A stretch of 64,000 nt of DNA from the NCBI GenBank assembly GCA_020152595.1, contig JAIGNY010001593.1:346001-410000 (forward strand), read 5' to 3'. The DNA is from Chiridota heheva. Lineage: Eukaryota > Echinodermata > Holothuroidea > Apodida > Chiridotidae. The translations under genes and the position numbers were made by a program. How positions within the stretch are numbered: the first letter of the stretch is position 1; each line of letters starts with the position of its first letter. Below the pieces are notes generated by a model. It was not told where the DNA came from. It saw only the letters and a program-made list of their open reading frames with translations, and did no database searches. Below, piece after piece: positions 45,481 through 56,999 of the stretch.

Positions 45481-46440
45481 GTGTAAACACCGTTGCCAGA
45501 TGCTAATAGCATAAGGAACCTATGCAGTCATGCTGGCGTGTGTATGTGTGTATGTATGTATGTGCTTCTGTGACAGCAAGCCCGTAAGCGTGGTATCTTA
45601 AGAAGGATACGCCAAATTTATGTTATATGTGGTACACAGATAGCTCATAGTCCATATATATGCCCTATTGTTTTTGGTGGCGATGTCATGCATATAAATG
45701 AATAGGTGGGACTTAATGTAAATATCTTGAAATGCTCATATGTTTACAACCGTATGTTTACTTTGTTTCATAATGGTAACGGTAAACTGGATTCATGTCA
45801 TATTTGGTACACAGATAGCCCATATTAATGAGTAGGCAGGGCTTAATATACAAAATATTAAAATACTCTTATTTTGACAATCACATGTCTGATTTGTTTC
45901 ATATTCAGTATAATTATCTCGTTAGCCAGTGTGTAGGTGTTCATTGTATAAATCGTTTAGTGTCATTAATATGCATAGTGGGCGGGGCTTAATATGATTT
46001 AGCTGAAAAAAGCTTGTAAGCACAATATCTGAAGATCGATATTCTATTTTTATGTCATATGTGGTACACAGATAGTCCATGGTCTGTAAATGTGCCCTAT
46101 TGATTTTGGTGGTGATATCATGCATATTAATTTTGAAATCCTCAAATGCTCATATTTTAACAATTACCTCTGTTTTTTTTTTTATATGTGGTATAGGTAT
46201 GTTGTTAGCTGGTATGAATAACGTTGAATTTCATTAACATGCATAGTGGGCAGGGCTTAATATGATTTTGCTGAAAAGAGCTTGTAAACACTGTAACTCA
46301 ATGACAATACATGGATACAGGTCATATGTGGCACACAGATAACCCATGGTCCATTTTTGTGCTCTATTGGTGGTAATGTCATGCATATCATTTAAGGAGA
46401 GGAGGGGGAGGGGGCGAGGGGATTTAATGTGAAAGAAAAT
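45481..46440 (+). repeat. Family B repeat, three tandem units with leader
   Basis: A leader with GCATAAGGAACCTATGCAGT and a TGTGTATGTATGTATG run is followed by units at about 45,580, 45,770-46,000 and 46,010-46,390. Each has GGTACACAGATAG, TTTTGGTGGTGATRTCATGC, ATATTAATGARTRGG and CATTAATATGCATAGTGGGC. Non-coding. The last unit ends in a GGAGGGGGAGGGGGCGAGGGG patch. Confidence 0.65.
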
Positions 46441-46990
46441 CTTTGAAAAGTGATAAATTTATTGTAACCATTTGTCTGTTCGCATCAATTTTGCATGTTA
46501 AAATTGTCAGCTATTGTGCATGTATGAGCCTCCTTTTTCTCCAAAATAGTTTCTATAATATAAATATAAGATCAAAATTGGTTCTACAATCATTCAAACA
46601 GTAATGGGCATGAAAATAAATCATAATGAGATGAGTGAATATTTGTAGCCATTCAGAAAGGCCAAATAATAATAACTCATATGTCTTGTTAAAAATGAAG
46701 CTATGATGAAGGTTGTTGATGAGCGCTAACCTGAGCGAAGTAATTAATTTTATTTCAAAAAATCAGGACAGATAAAAGTGGGTGTATTTGTGCCATAAAG
46801 CCCTGGGGGTATCCTTTGGCAAAAATAATTTCACTGGACTGTCTGTGGGTGGGTTATTCAGAAAAGTCATATGATTCTGTAATTAAAGGAACATTCCTAT
46901 AGTTTTCCATGTAATGCATGAAAATGACAATTCAAACTGAACCTTTAATTTTGTAGTGTTGATGTTCCAAAACCATTATTCATTTCATAT
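46441..46990. other. Unannotated stretch
   Basis: AT-rich flank between a family B block and the ~2-kb TIR element. No recognised features. Confidence 0.4.
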
Positions 46991-48974
46991 TTTAACTAGA
47001 ACCAAAAGGTTTTGTGGTTCCGATGCTTTTTTTCACAAGCTGATTGATTTGAAAAATTTGTATTAACTGTCATGTTATTGCACCATGAAATATTTGTTCC
47101 ATGTTATTTTTTTAAAAGCCACACCCATTGTGCGGATCAATAAAAATGTTGACAACATTAGCATTTGCACAATAATTATCAACATTGCCATAGCACGTAT
47201 GATGCAAAAAAGGTTGCTCATTTATTCTATTTCAAGAATTTGTCAGTGAGCCCCACCTTAGTGACTACTCATTATTATTCATGACACTACCACAACATTG
47301 GAACATACTGTATGTACAAACCGTGACCCATCTGTGTACCTGATATAGCATAAATCTGGTATATCGTTCATGAGACACAGTATGGTGTTTACATCATTTT
47401 GCACGTTTACATTAAGCACGCCCGCCATGCATTATAATGACCTCTGCTGATAATATAGGCATGTAATAATAGTAATAATAATGAATACTTGTTATGCGCC
47501 CGTATTCATCAAATGTGATGCTCATGGCGCAGCGACACAACAATTAATGCAAAACAATGTGAACAAAAAAGAAATAATAGTTAAGAATACTGCAAAATAC
47601 ATACATACAAGAACAAATATAAGCTTAAAATTGAACAGAATCAGAACACATGAGGAATGTCTTCAATGATGATTTAAAAGAATTCAGGGAAGGACTAAGT
47701 TTGATATACATAATAACCAACAAAATTACCATGCCAAATATGACGCACAACGGATATACAGTTGTTCATTTATCACTTTTTCAATATTTTCACTTTAAGC
47801 CCGCCCACTTATTAATACACATGATATCACTAAAAAAAAAAAAAAAATAGGGCACATTTATAGACCATGGGCTAACTGTGTACCAAACATGAGTTTACCG
47901 TTCTCGAGATACTGTGTTTACAGGCTCTTTTCAAGAAAACCATATTAAGCCCTACCCACCCACCTACTACTCTTGTTAATGAAATTCAACGTTTTTACAT
48001 CATGAACATTTACATAGAAGTAAAACACATTCATTATTTACAAATGAATATTGTCAAACAGATAGAGTATAAACTGAAGTAAAGGTGATTAATATCATGA
48101 AGTTTTTAGGCACTAACAAACAAAACCATTATGTTATCCAAGAAATGGCCCCTTGACCCATATAGAAACCACAGTTCCATAAAGGATCAGAAAAGATTAT
48201 TCATGAAAATTGTAAAGATGATAATTGTGTTCTCAGATGATTAGAGTATGTAAGCTGACAAGGAATGGCAGGATGTTTATAACAGAAACTTCAAAATTAA
48301 ATAATTTGTAGTATGTTTGCCCAGGAGGGGTAATTTTGGAGTAAAAGAGTTCAGAGCTCTGAAATGTCTAGGTTTATCAGTGAAGCCAATGACCATATCT
48401 ATTAATATGCATTGTGGGTGGGGCTTAATATGATTTTGTTGAAAAGAGCTTGTAAGCATGGTACTCTATATCTCAAGAACGGTAAACTGGATTCATATCA
48501 TATTTTGTATACAGATAGCCTAGTATGGTCTGCAGATGTGCCCTATTGTTTTTGGTGGTGATATTATGCATATTAATGAATAGGTGGGACTTCATATAAA
48601 AAATTGAAATGCTATATGGACTATGCGGTCTACAGATTGTCCATGGTCTCTAAAAGTGCCCTATTGTTTTTGGTGATGTCATACACCAATAGGCGGGGCT
48701 TAATGTGAACATTTTGAAATGCTCATATTTTAACAATTACATGTCTGTTTTGTTTCATATTATTTTCTTAGCTAGTTTGTACGTGTTCATTTTATAAAAA
48801 CATTGAATTTCAATATTATGCATTTTGGGCGGGGCTTAATAAGATTTTGCTGAAAGAGCTTGTAAACACGATCTCAAATATTTCATGATATGCAATGACA
48901 TAACAGTTAATACAAAATCAATCAGCATAAAAAAAAAGCTTTGGAACCACAAAACCTTTTTGGTTCTGGTTAAA
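46991..48974. mobile_element. ~2.0-kb element with ~100-bp TIRs built from family B
   Basis: The left terminus (46,991-47,095) starts TTTAACTAGAACCAAAAGG and runs through TTTTGTGGTTCC, GCTGATTGATTTG, GTATTAACTGTCATG to CATGAAATATTT. The right terminus (48,877-48,974) is its reverse complement: AAATATTTCATGATATGCAA, CAGTTAATACAAAATC, GGAACCACAAAACC, GGTTCTGGTTAAA. Inside, family B units are in reverse orientation on the left (47,100-47,460 and 47,700-48,000) and forward on the right (48,380-48,860), so the whole element is roughly palindromic. No transposase was recognised. A right end alone occurs at 63,311-63,432. Confidence 0.75.
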
Positions 48975-49825
48975 AGTGTAATTGTCAATCATTTATCCAT
49001 TCAATAGGCCAGTTATTATCAATTCTATCACCACTAGTGTCCAGTTATTAATTTCAAGCTACCTGATTGGCTGACAATCCTCATTTGCATAAACCTACTA
49101 TCGGGTTATTACTCAACTTACAGACAGTAGCTGGAAAAAAATAACCAATGACAGCACTCCCAGTCAATGACAGGGCAGTTGCATATTCATTAGATTGACA
49201 GTTTCTAACAGTCATATTTAAGTTAATCATTCCAACATCATAGCAACCAACCTCATCAACTACAGAATAACCCAATCCCATAATATTACATTCTATGTAC
49301 TACATCATTCTATATCAGCTGTAAAATAATGGTAAAATTAAACTTTGATTGAAGAACCGATGAACTGCTAGGTGACAATAAGCAGAAAAGGTTCAAACTA
49401 CTATCCCGAGGAATATATGCAAGCCATAAGAGATTCCAAGGCTGAGAAATCAACAACCAAGCAAACGAAGTGGGGAACAAAGATTTTCACAGGCGCATAG
49501 CGCAGTATTTGGCTTCCATGGAGCAAGTATGAAATATCAAAAATAATTTGCAAAAATATTAAACATTCAAAATATGATCAGTTATCTAACATAGACCTAA
49601 ACTTAGGTATATATCTATTTGCATGTACAAAATAGGATTGCTAAAATATCAATTTGCTGAAATAAAATCACCTAGGCCCCTCTTGGCCACCTAGGCCACC
49701 TAGGCCTCCCCCTAGGCCTACCATGTTTAAAAAAGAATCAGTAAACACAATAACAGCAAGTTTAAAGAATTAAAGTTTTTAACTTCCTAGAATTAAGAAA
49801 TAAACTGCTAGTCCACACAATTTTA
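48975..49825. other. Unannotated stretch
   Basis: A CCTAGGC-rich patch at 49,671-49,720 (CACCTAGGCCACCTAGGCCT) is a short tandem repeat. Otherwise AT-rich, with no gene seen. Confidence 0.4.
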
Positions 49826-49903
49826 AGAATAATGGGTGAGGTAAAGCCGAGCCCAGTGTTCTTTACATTTTTTGATGAGCCAGGCTATTAGCCAACAATG
49901 GCC
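49826..49903 (+). repeat. Left copy of a ~78-bp inverted repeat
   Basis: Reads AGAATAATGGGTGAGGTAAA through GATGAGCCAGGCTATTAGCC to AACAATGGCC. The reverse complement of 52,916-52,995 matches along its whole length with scattered changes. The two copies bound a 3.2-kb interval. Confidence 0.75.
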
Positions 49904-50517
49904 CTCCATTTTGTATTATATCTCCTTTACTGTCCATTTATTCCTTTCAAAGTATACCTACCTACCTGGTAGGGAAGATAAAAAATCGCTTGATTCCATG
50001 AATGGCCCCTAGATGGAAAAAACATTTGCCAAATAATAACCGGGCAAATCTAAAGAATTCAAACATGCCAATTTCCGCGCTTACATCCGATGACACTTTT
50101 TTTGGAAAACATTGAAGTGCCGTCTTTTAAGAAAAGTAACGTTTTTGGTGTCGGTTGCAAAATCACTTGGCCGGATGGCAAAGTTCTAACGTTAATTAGC
50201 CTCCATGTTACAAACAGGATGTTGGGCCTCGTCAGCTAACAACAAAAGCAAACATCCGGTGACATTTCACGCATTCTGAGATGTTCGATTTTCTAACATG
50301 TGGATTTTCCAAATATCACTGATGTAAGGGCGCATTTTGACATGAGAATAATGGGAGAGGGATCTACAGGCCTAGTTGACACCATTTCCTTTCAAATTCT
50401 ACAATGAGCCAAGCTATTACCCAACAATGAGCGACCTATTGTAGGCCTCCTTTCTTTTCAAACATCCAGAAATGATTAATTATCAGTTGTCTGACAAACT
50501 GGTTTTTGTTTTCTCAG

Positions 50518-51470
50518 AATGGCTACAAGAGAATGATTAAGCCAACTGAGTTTGAAGAGCTACCTGTAGAGGATCTAACAAGCCTTCTTAGAATATTCTA
50601 CGCACAAGTACGTAACAAGAATTGGGGGCAGTACAATCCTGGCAGGATCTTATCCCTGCTTTGGCAGAGATAAGAGCAGTGATCCACGGGCATGGCAATC
50701 CCTGGATCTGACCCATTAACATAATCCAGGATTAAGAATTTTGACAAGCAAACAATATGTTCATGGTTCTCATCAAGCAACTAAAAAGAGATGTTCTTGA
50801 TACTACGAAGCACCACGAGCCCATAAGTTACATAGATTTGAAAAAGTTGGAAGAGGCAATAGTTCTGTCTTGCAAGGAACAACTTTCTTTGCTACGAAAG
50901 GTATGGTGTGAATTCAGCTTCTGCTTTGGGAGAAGAGGCAGAGAAGGACAGAGAAGACTGCAAAGGGAATCCTTCAGGAATAGAAAAGATGATAATGGGA
51001 GAGAATATATAGAGCTGGCTGTCAACGAAAAGGAAAAGAACCACCCAGGGGAAACATCTGACAAGCAGCATAAGTTTGGACAAATGTATGAGGATTTAAA
51101 CTCACCAGCAACATGTCTAGCTGCAGCCTTCAAACTTTATGTCTAATAAATGAATCCATCCTGTGATGATTTTTTCAATGGCCAAAAACAGAGAAACCAA
51201 ATTCAGACGATGACCCATGGTTCACCAATGCTCCAGTGGGTGAGAACATTTTCGAAAATGATGTCGCTGATTTCTAGTGATGCAGATTTGTTGTGCACAT
51301 ACATCAATCACTGCATAAGGTCAATGACATGCACCATTCTAGACCAAGCTGGGGCTAATACCCATCAGATAATGGCGGTCACTGGCCACAAAAATGAGGC
51401 GAGTGTACGGAACTACACCAATAAACTCAACAACAGTCAGAATCAGCTCAATTATCAGATGCTCTGACCA
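50518..51470 (+). pseudogene. Crypton-type tyrosine recombinase relic
   Basis: Decayed transposase-like recombinase of the Crypton group, DNA transposons that move with a tyrosine recombinase. The first open part (50,518-50,672, NGYKRMIKPTEFEELP) directly follows TTTTGTTTTCTCAG, a good acceptor. After stops, 50,757-51,146 carries HHEPISYIDLKKLE, the box-I region FGRRGREGQRRL (Arg codons 50,931-50,936) and KNHPGE. After two stops and a local frame change, 51,150-51,467 has NPSCDDFF, the box-II HxxR as HCIR (51,309-51,320), TGHK (Gly-His at 51,384-51,389) and the presumptive nucleophile Tyr in RNYT (51,414-51,416). All catalytic positions are recognisable, but stops and frameshifts make it inactive. 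A related domesticated DUF3504-type protein is an alternative family source. Confidence 0.75.
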
Positions 51471-51797
51471 TGAGCAAAACTCATAAATAACAACAGCACC
51501 AGCGTTAGACTTAGTAACACCAACAACAACAAAACAACAGCATGCATGCGTTAGACTTAGTAACACTTTAACCCAAACGTTAATAATGTACAAGTAGCAC
51601 CTTTGCTAATGATGTTATACATTGCAAGATCAGCTTCCCTCATTGTTTACTTGGTGCAATTTTTACAGCAAAGTAAAAATTCATCTTAAAAACTAGAACT
51701 TAAAATCAAGCATACCGTTCACCACATACAATTTTTGATAGTCATCATTGGCTCTGTCTGTCTCAGAAGACAATGGACTGTGCCTGGGTTTGGTCGT
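51471..51797. other. Gap between Crypton and LINE relics
   Basis: Contains a duplicated GCGTTAGACTTAGTAACAC word at 51,501 and 51,549, separated by CAACAACAAC-type triplets. No gene. Confidence 0.5.
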
Positions 51798-52385
51798 AAA
51801 ATGGTTGTTTAGCAGCGATGGCTATGACTGTCAAGTCCATTTATGGAATGACAGTCTTTGTAGCAGTTGCTGCACTTAAAGGCTGTAGGCACCAGAGCTG
51901 TTGGGATGGCTCTCGCTTTCCTATGACCCCTCTTCTGCTTCCGCAGCTCTTCTGTCTTTGTCTCCACCCTCTTTATTCCTGTCCGGACTGTGCATCTCCA
52001 CTTTGCACAGTCAGAGGCAACTGCTTCCCAATTATCTGTGTCAATGTCGGCTGCCTTCACGTCTCTCTTGCAGACATTATTGAAGCGTAGCATTGGTCGC
52101 TCATCCGGTCTGGAGCCTGAAGAAAGCTTGCTGTATAAGATATCCTTTGGGATGCGTCCATCCTCTATGAGATGAACATGTCCAAGCCAGCGTAGCCATC
52201 TTTTGGACAACAGAGAGAATAGACTGGGTATTCCCGCCTGCTCAAGGACCTCCTTGTTGGTGATGTGGTCCATGCAGGAGATGTTTAAAATGTGCCAGAG
52301 GCAACGGAGGTGAAAGATGTTAAGGTGACTCTCCTGTCTATCGTAGGCTGTCCAGGGCTAATGCTACCATAGAGTTCTTTGAAAG
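51798..52385 (-). pseudogene. LINE ORF2 C-terminal relic with terminal zinc-finger-like motif
   Basis: The minus-strand open frame from about 52,330 to 51,809 encodes YDRQESHLNIFHLRCLWHIL, DHITNKEVLEQAGIPS, LRWLGHVHLIEDGRIPKDIL and WEAVASDCAKWR. It ends with a Cys/His cluster: CxxC at CSNC, then GLDSHSHRC. This is the known C-terminal layout of a group of animal LINE ORF2 proteins: post-RT domain, then a CCHC/C2H2-like finger. Upstream sequence to 52,385 still resembles LYGS...TYDRQ but needs a frame change. The RT core and endonuclease are missing. The last ~170 codons are intact, so the copy is relatively young, or the remnant of a 5'-truncated insertion. A different clade from the 11.5-kb relic is likely. 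Confidence 0.85.
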
Positions 52386-52915
52386 TACTTAGAGCTTATT
52401 TGTTGTTTCTCAAATTCTCGTTAATCAGCTGTTAATCGCCAATTTACACAGACTGTTGACACACAACGTTGTGAGTATGGTTAATGTATCTACGTGAATA
52501 ACTCTTTGACCTTCAATGTATTTCTTTATTTTATTCAACATTTAGTCGTGTTCCTAACAAATTTTACTCGTTTAATTATAATTTTATTGTAATAAGTTGA
52601 AATATAATTGTTTTAGAGCGAAAATCAAAGTCACATTTTATAGTTCATTTTATTAAGTCTGTTTTGTTGTTTGGTCATTGGATCAGAATGTGAAATTTTG
52701 GTGGTACACAGTTAATTAGAAACCAATAAATTCTATGGGCTGCGATTGGTTGATTGTACTTTACGTTGTTGTGCGCATGCTTTCCCAATAAGTTCCAAGA
52801 TAAGAAGAATTACATTTTTTTGCTTCAATTTGATGTCCTTTTTGGGTAGTTTTAGACAAAATATTGAAAATTCACATTTTCTGGGTGATAGAATAGATAT
52901 AAACTACACTTGGTT
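52386..52915. other. Unannotated AT-rich stretch
   Basis: A 61-codon open frame at 52,746 has no recognisable domain. No other feature. Confidence 0.4.
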
Positions 52916-53034
52916 GCCCATTGTTGGCTAATAACCTGGCTCATCCAAACATTTTAGAGAATAATGTGCTCTGCTTTGCCTCGCCCATTATTCTCTAAAT
53001 TGTTTTGACTTGCCGTTATTAGCCAACAATGGGC
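52916..53034. mobile_element. Small hairpin MITE, ~119 bp
   Basis: GCCCATTGTTGGCTAATAAC at the left and GTTATTAGCCAACAATGGGC at the right are exact inverted repeats, and the interior is also partly palindromic (AGAGAATAATG / CATTATTCTCT). The left three-quarters is the inverted partner of 49,826-49,903. Confidence 0.8.
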
Positions 53035-53059
53035 TCGTAAGTGCAGTTTATTTCTTAAA

Positions 53060-53307
53060 TAATATGTTTTGTCAGTCATCCATTAAGTGTTCCATTAGTG
53101 ATTTATCCATCAGTCATCAGTAAATTATTATGTTAGTCATTTATTTATCAATATTCACTAATTTGTCCATTATTCCGTTTGTTAGCCATTTATCCATAAT
53201 CAGTCATTTTTCCATTATTCCAGAAGTCAGTCATGCTATCTATTATTCCATTTACCAGTCGTAAATAATCATTAGTCTTCTATTTATCCACTATTCCATC
53301 GGCAATT
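53060..53307. repeat. Degenerate CAGTCATTTATCCATTATTCC array, left part
   Basis: Words of the type AGTCATTTATCCATTATTCC recur about nine times with variable spacing. The array is broken at 53,308 by the next element and resumes at 54,545-54,625 (CAGTCATTTATCCAGG, AGTCAGTCATTTACCC). Confidence 0.65.
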
Positions 53308-54530
53308 CAGGGGTGTAGGAATCTTTCGAAAAGTGGGGGCATGACCTTCTAAGGGGCACTTTTCAAGTCCATTCCAATCTGTAGCCCTAAACAATACTGT
53401 AAAAGGGCACTTCATTTTTAGAAAGAGGCACTTTTTCAATGGGGACGCACTCCTCCTGTACATGGGACCATGGGCGGGAATTGCTGATCGAAAGTGGGGG
53501 AAAAGTCACAAGTGGGGGAAAAGTCACAAGTGGTGTGGCACAAAGTCACAAGTGGTGGGGTAAAACGTCACAAGTGGTGGGGCAAAAAGTCACAAGTGGT
53601 GGGGAAAAAGTCACAAGTGGTGGGGCACAAAGTCACAAGTGGTGGGGTAAAAAGTCACAAGTGGTGGGGCACAAAGTTACAGGTGGTGGGGAAAAGTCAC
53701 AAGTGGTGGGGAAAAAGTCACAAGTGGTGGGGCAAAAAGTCACAAGTGGGGAAAAAGTCACAAGTGGTGGGGTAAAACGTCACAAATGGTGGGGCACAAA
53801 GTCACAAGTGGTGGGGTAAAAAGTCACAAGTGGTGGGGCACAAAGTTACAAGTGGTGGGGAAAAAGTCACAAGTGGTGGGGAAAAAAGTCACAAGTGGTG
53901 AAACAAAAAGTCACAAGTGGTGAAACAAAAAGTCACAAGTGGTGGGGGAAAAGTCACAAGTGGTGGGGCAAAAAGTCACAAGTGGTTGGGGAAAAGTCAC
54001 AAATGGTGGGGAAAAAGTCACAAGTGGTGGGGTAAAAAGTCACAAGTGGTGGGGCAAAAGTTACAGGTGGTGGGGAAAAGTCACAAGTGAGGGAAAAGTC
54101 ACAAGTGGTGGGGCAAAAAGTCACAAGTGGTGGGGGAAAAGTCACAAGTGGTGGGGAAAAAAGTCACAAGTGGTGGGGCAAAAAGTCACAAGTGGTGGGG
54201 CAAAAAGCCACAAGTGGTGGGGCAAAAAGTCACAAGTGGTGGGGGAAAAGTCACAAGTGGTGGGGCAAAAAGTCACAAGTGGTGGGGCAAAAAGTCACAA
54301 GTGGTGGAGCAAAAAGTCACAAGTGGTGGGGCAAAAAGTCACAAGTGGTGGGGCAAAAAGTCACAAGTGGTGGGGCAAAAAGTCACAAGTGGTGGGGCAA
54401 AAAGTCAAAAAGTGGTGGGACAAGATCGCAAAATCATGCTAAGATGCAAAAAATCACGATACAAAAGATACAAATTTGAAGAGGGGGAGTAAGTGCCCCT
54501 TTGCCCCTTTGCATGAGACTAACAGCAAAA
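53308..54530. mobile_element. Insertion carrying a 22-bp minisatellite
   Basis: Begins CAGGGGTGTAGGAATCTTTC and ends near GTGCCCCTTTGCCCCTTTGC, dividing the CAGTCATTTATCC array. The right part (54,428-54,485: AAAATCATGCTAAGATGCAA, ATCACGATACAAAAGATAC) matches 56,098-56,150 in a related copy without the minisatellite. CAGGGG...type ends suggest a hAT-like or similar MITE, but the right inverted end is weak. Confidence 0.55.
53492..54420. repeat. 22-bp minisatellite, about 42 copies
   Basis: The unit GTCACAAGTGGTGGGGCAAA plus AA is G-rich on the plus strand, with length variants (GGGGAAAAAG, GGGGTAAAACG, and short units lacking GGT). Frames open on both strands with SHKWWGKKSQVVGQKVTSGG periodicity are artefacts. 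The right half is the most homogeneous. Confidence 0.98.
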
Positions 54531-56020
54531 TGCAGCATTTTATCAATTTTTCAGTCATTTATCCAGGATTATTAGTCAGTTATTATTCAATTCCATTAGT
54601 CAGTCATTTACCCGTCATTCAAGTATCTATTATCTTAAAAAGATAAAAAAAAGATGGAGAAATAAAAAGGTAAGTTATGGTTTTAAAGGTAACCTAGGTA
54701 ACCTAGACAAGCTCACAGTGAACTAATTTGTGATACCTACCTGTTTCAAGCCATTTGGTTATTGATTCATAGTCAAGTATATACATTTGGTTGATTTTCA
54801 AGGAAAAAATTACAGAGGAAAATATTTTCCTTCCAGCCTGTTTTTTTTTCTTCAAATATTTTACTAATGGAAATTAATCTCTGTTTGTCAATGGAATCAT
54901 GCAGTTCAAATATTTCTTGAGACAATAATCATAATTGCTTTCACAGAAGTCATGTTATTAATCTGCTAATTATATATTTCATATTTTAATTGCTTTCACA
55001 GAATTCATGTTATTAATCTGCTAATTATATATTTCATAATTTTTTTAAATTGTATATATTCATGACTCCAGCCCATGGTGCAAGTTTTCTTAAGATGAAT
55101 GTCGTAATTGCTTTCCCAGAAGAAATCCCACAGATACATTTGTTGATTATTACAAAATCCTGATTAAAAATATAATTCTCTTTTTTGGCAGAATTTTAGT
55201 TAAAATTATGACTAGCAATGTGTTGGATATTTGATTGGATATTTGATTGGATATTTGATTGGATATTTGATTGGATATTTGATCCTGTCATTTAAAGGAA
55301 TATGGACAGGTATATTCATCTGAAAAGTTTAAATGAGCATTTTAAATGCTGTACGTACGCCTTTAAATTACAATGAAAGAATTTGTAGTTATATGGCTAA
55401 TCAATATTTGGCTAATGTTTGATGTATGATGAAAGAGAAGCAGCTCAAAATCTTTAAAGGTCATTTGTCATGATTAGAATTTGGCAGGGTACATGTTATT
55501 ACAAAACAATTCTGATTGGTCAATCAATGTAAGCAGGGCATTACAGGCAATATTGCATCATGGCAGCCCCCTATAGCTTTTCTATCTCCTACTTTCTGGA
55601 GATAATTTGTTCCTCACTTTTAGGAGATCTACTGGACTGCTTAGGACAAGAAGTAGGAATTGTTTTAGAAACATTTTGTGAAATATGAATTTGAAGCCGC
55701 TTTTAGTATGCTATCAAACTTTAGGTGTTGGTGGACTCTATAAAGGTCTGCATAAATTTGCTTTGCAATTGGAAATCAAACCCAGCGAAGCTTAAGTAGA
55801 TTTACGAAACTCTGAAACAAATCTGTAAATGTCTCGAGATTAATGCATGAAGATACAAAATATCGTCAAATTCGGTAATTGGAACAGTATACTCGTCATA
55901 TGATTAATTGCTCCACAGATTAATTACCCTTACTATTCTGTAGCATAGCAACAAATCAACATGATTAATTGTGCTCACTAAATGTTTAACATCTGTAAAA
56001 CAATGCTCTGCAGCATAAGC
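54531..56020. other. AT-rich stretch with small local duplications
   Basis: 54,545-54,625 is the resumed CAGTCATTTATCC array. 54,932-55,040 is a near-exact 56-bp tandem pair (AATTGCTTTCACAGAAKTCA, CTAATTATATATTTCATA). 55,224-55,282 is five copies of GGATATTTGATT. 55,845-55,930 resembles 60,280-60,365 (GTAATTGRAA, TTGCTCCAGAGATTAA-type text). No gene was seen. Confidence 0.6.
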
Positions 56021-56024
56021 AGGG

Positions 56025-56215
56025 TTTGCCCATCAAAAGTAGGGGAAGGGGCAGCAGAGGGGTGGCAGGCAGAGGGATGGCCGGGCAAAATTGCCACTAA
56101 AATCATCCTAAAATACAAACAATCACCATACAAAAGATATAGATATGGAAAAAAGTGAGTGTGTGTTGGGAAAGGAGAGGGGGAGTGGGAATGTACCCTC
56201 CCAAATTTGACTATA
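56025..56215. repeat. Relative of the 53.3-kb element without the 22-bp expansion
   Basis: Contains AGTAGGGGAAGGGGCAGC, AAAATCATCCTAAAATACAA, AATCACCATACAAAAGATAT and a GGAGAGGGGGAGTGGGAATG end, paralleling 54,428-54,500. The G-rich stretch at 56,038-56,075 takes the place of the minisatellite. Confidence 0.55.
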
Positions 56216-56377
56216 AGCTCTGCAGTAACATTTAAATTTCATATATTCTAGTGATTTTTATGCAAATTTGTGATTTATAATTTCAACACTGCTCTATTTC
56301 TTGAGAAGAAGCCTTTCTTATTAGTGACTGCCACAGAACTTTGAAGAAAAATTAAATGTGAAATTACAACAATTAAA

Positions 56378-56417
56378 GCACCTGTATGCACCTGTAAGCA
56401 CCTGTATGCACCTGTAT
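56378..56417. repeat. 10-bp GCACCTGTAT repeat, four copies
   Basis: Four head-to-tail copies of GCACCTGTAT (one GCACCTGTAA). Each contains CACCTG, an E-box of the type bound by Snail/ZEB proteins. Likely just a short simple repeat. Confidence 0.9.
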
Positions 56418-56999
56418 ACATAGTTTCCGATAATAGCCAATCCAAAGTTTTTTTTTTTTTTTTAATGTATGCAAAATTTGTGGTGTATGAAATGAAGAAG
56501 CAGTTTTTGAAATAAATCTTCAGTATAAATTAATTAAAGATGTTATTTATAATTCATCCATTTTACTCGATTCTCAAGGCCATCAGAACAGCTGGTGCCA
56601 CATATACACATCACATTAAGAGAGTACAAAATATGTACTGACAATAGAAACTTGGCCGCCTGAGTTGCAATAAATTATAAAATTTCCCACAGTTCTGAAT
56701 AAGGTGTCAAACATCTTCCCATGTAAAATCGTGACAGAAATGATATTAATATAGTGAGTACATTTTAATATAGGCATACTTTCCTCTTTTGCAATTTAAT
56801 GTACTTTGCATCGCGCAATTATATTAGGGACGTTTTTGGAGCACATATTTACTACATATATTGTTGTTTAATTTCAAAAAATCTAAAAAAGTGTATTTAT
56901 TTAATTTTTTTCATTCTGCAATATTCCCGATTTTCCAGCGGTTAAAACTGCAGGAATGGTAGATTTTTTCCAGCTCGGTGGAATTCCTGTGGATACGAC

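Noticed and set aside
53439..54492. Lys/Trp/Gly/Val-rich frames of up to 167 codons
   Set aside because: Period-22 minisatellite; 66 bp gives a 22-residue repeat in all three frames.
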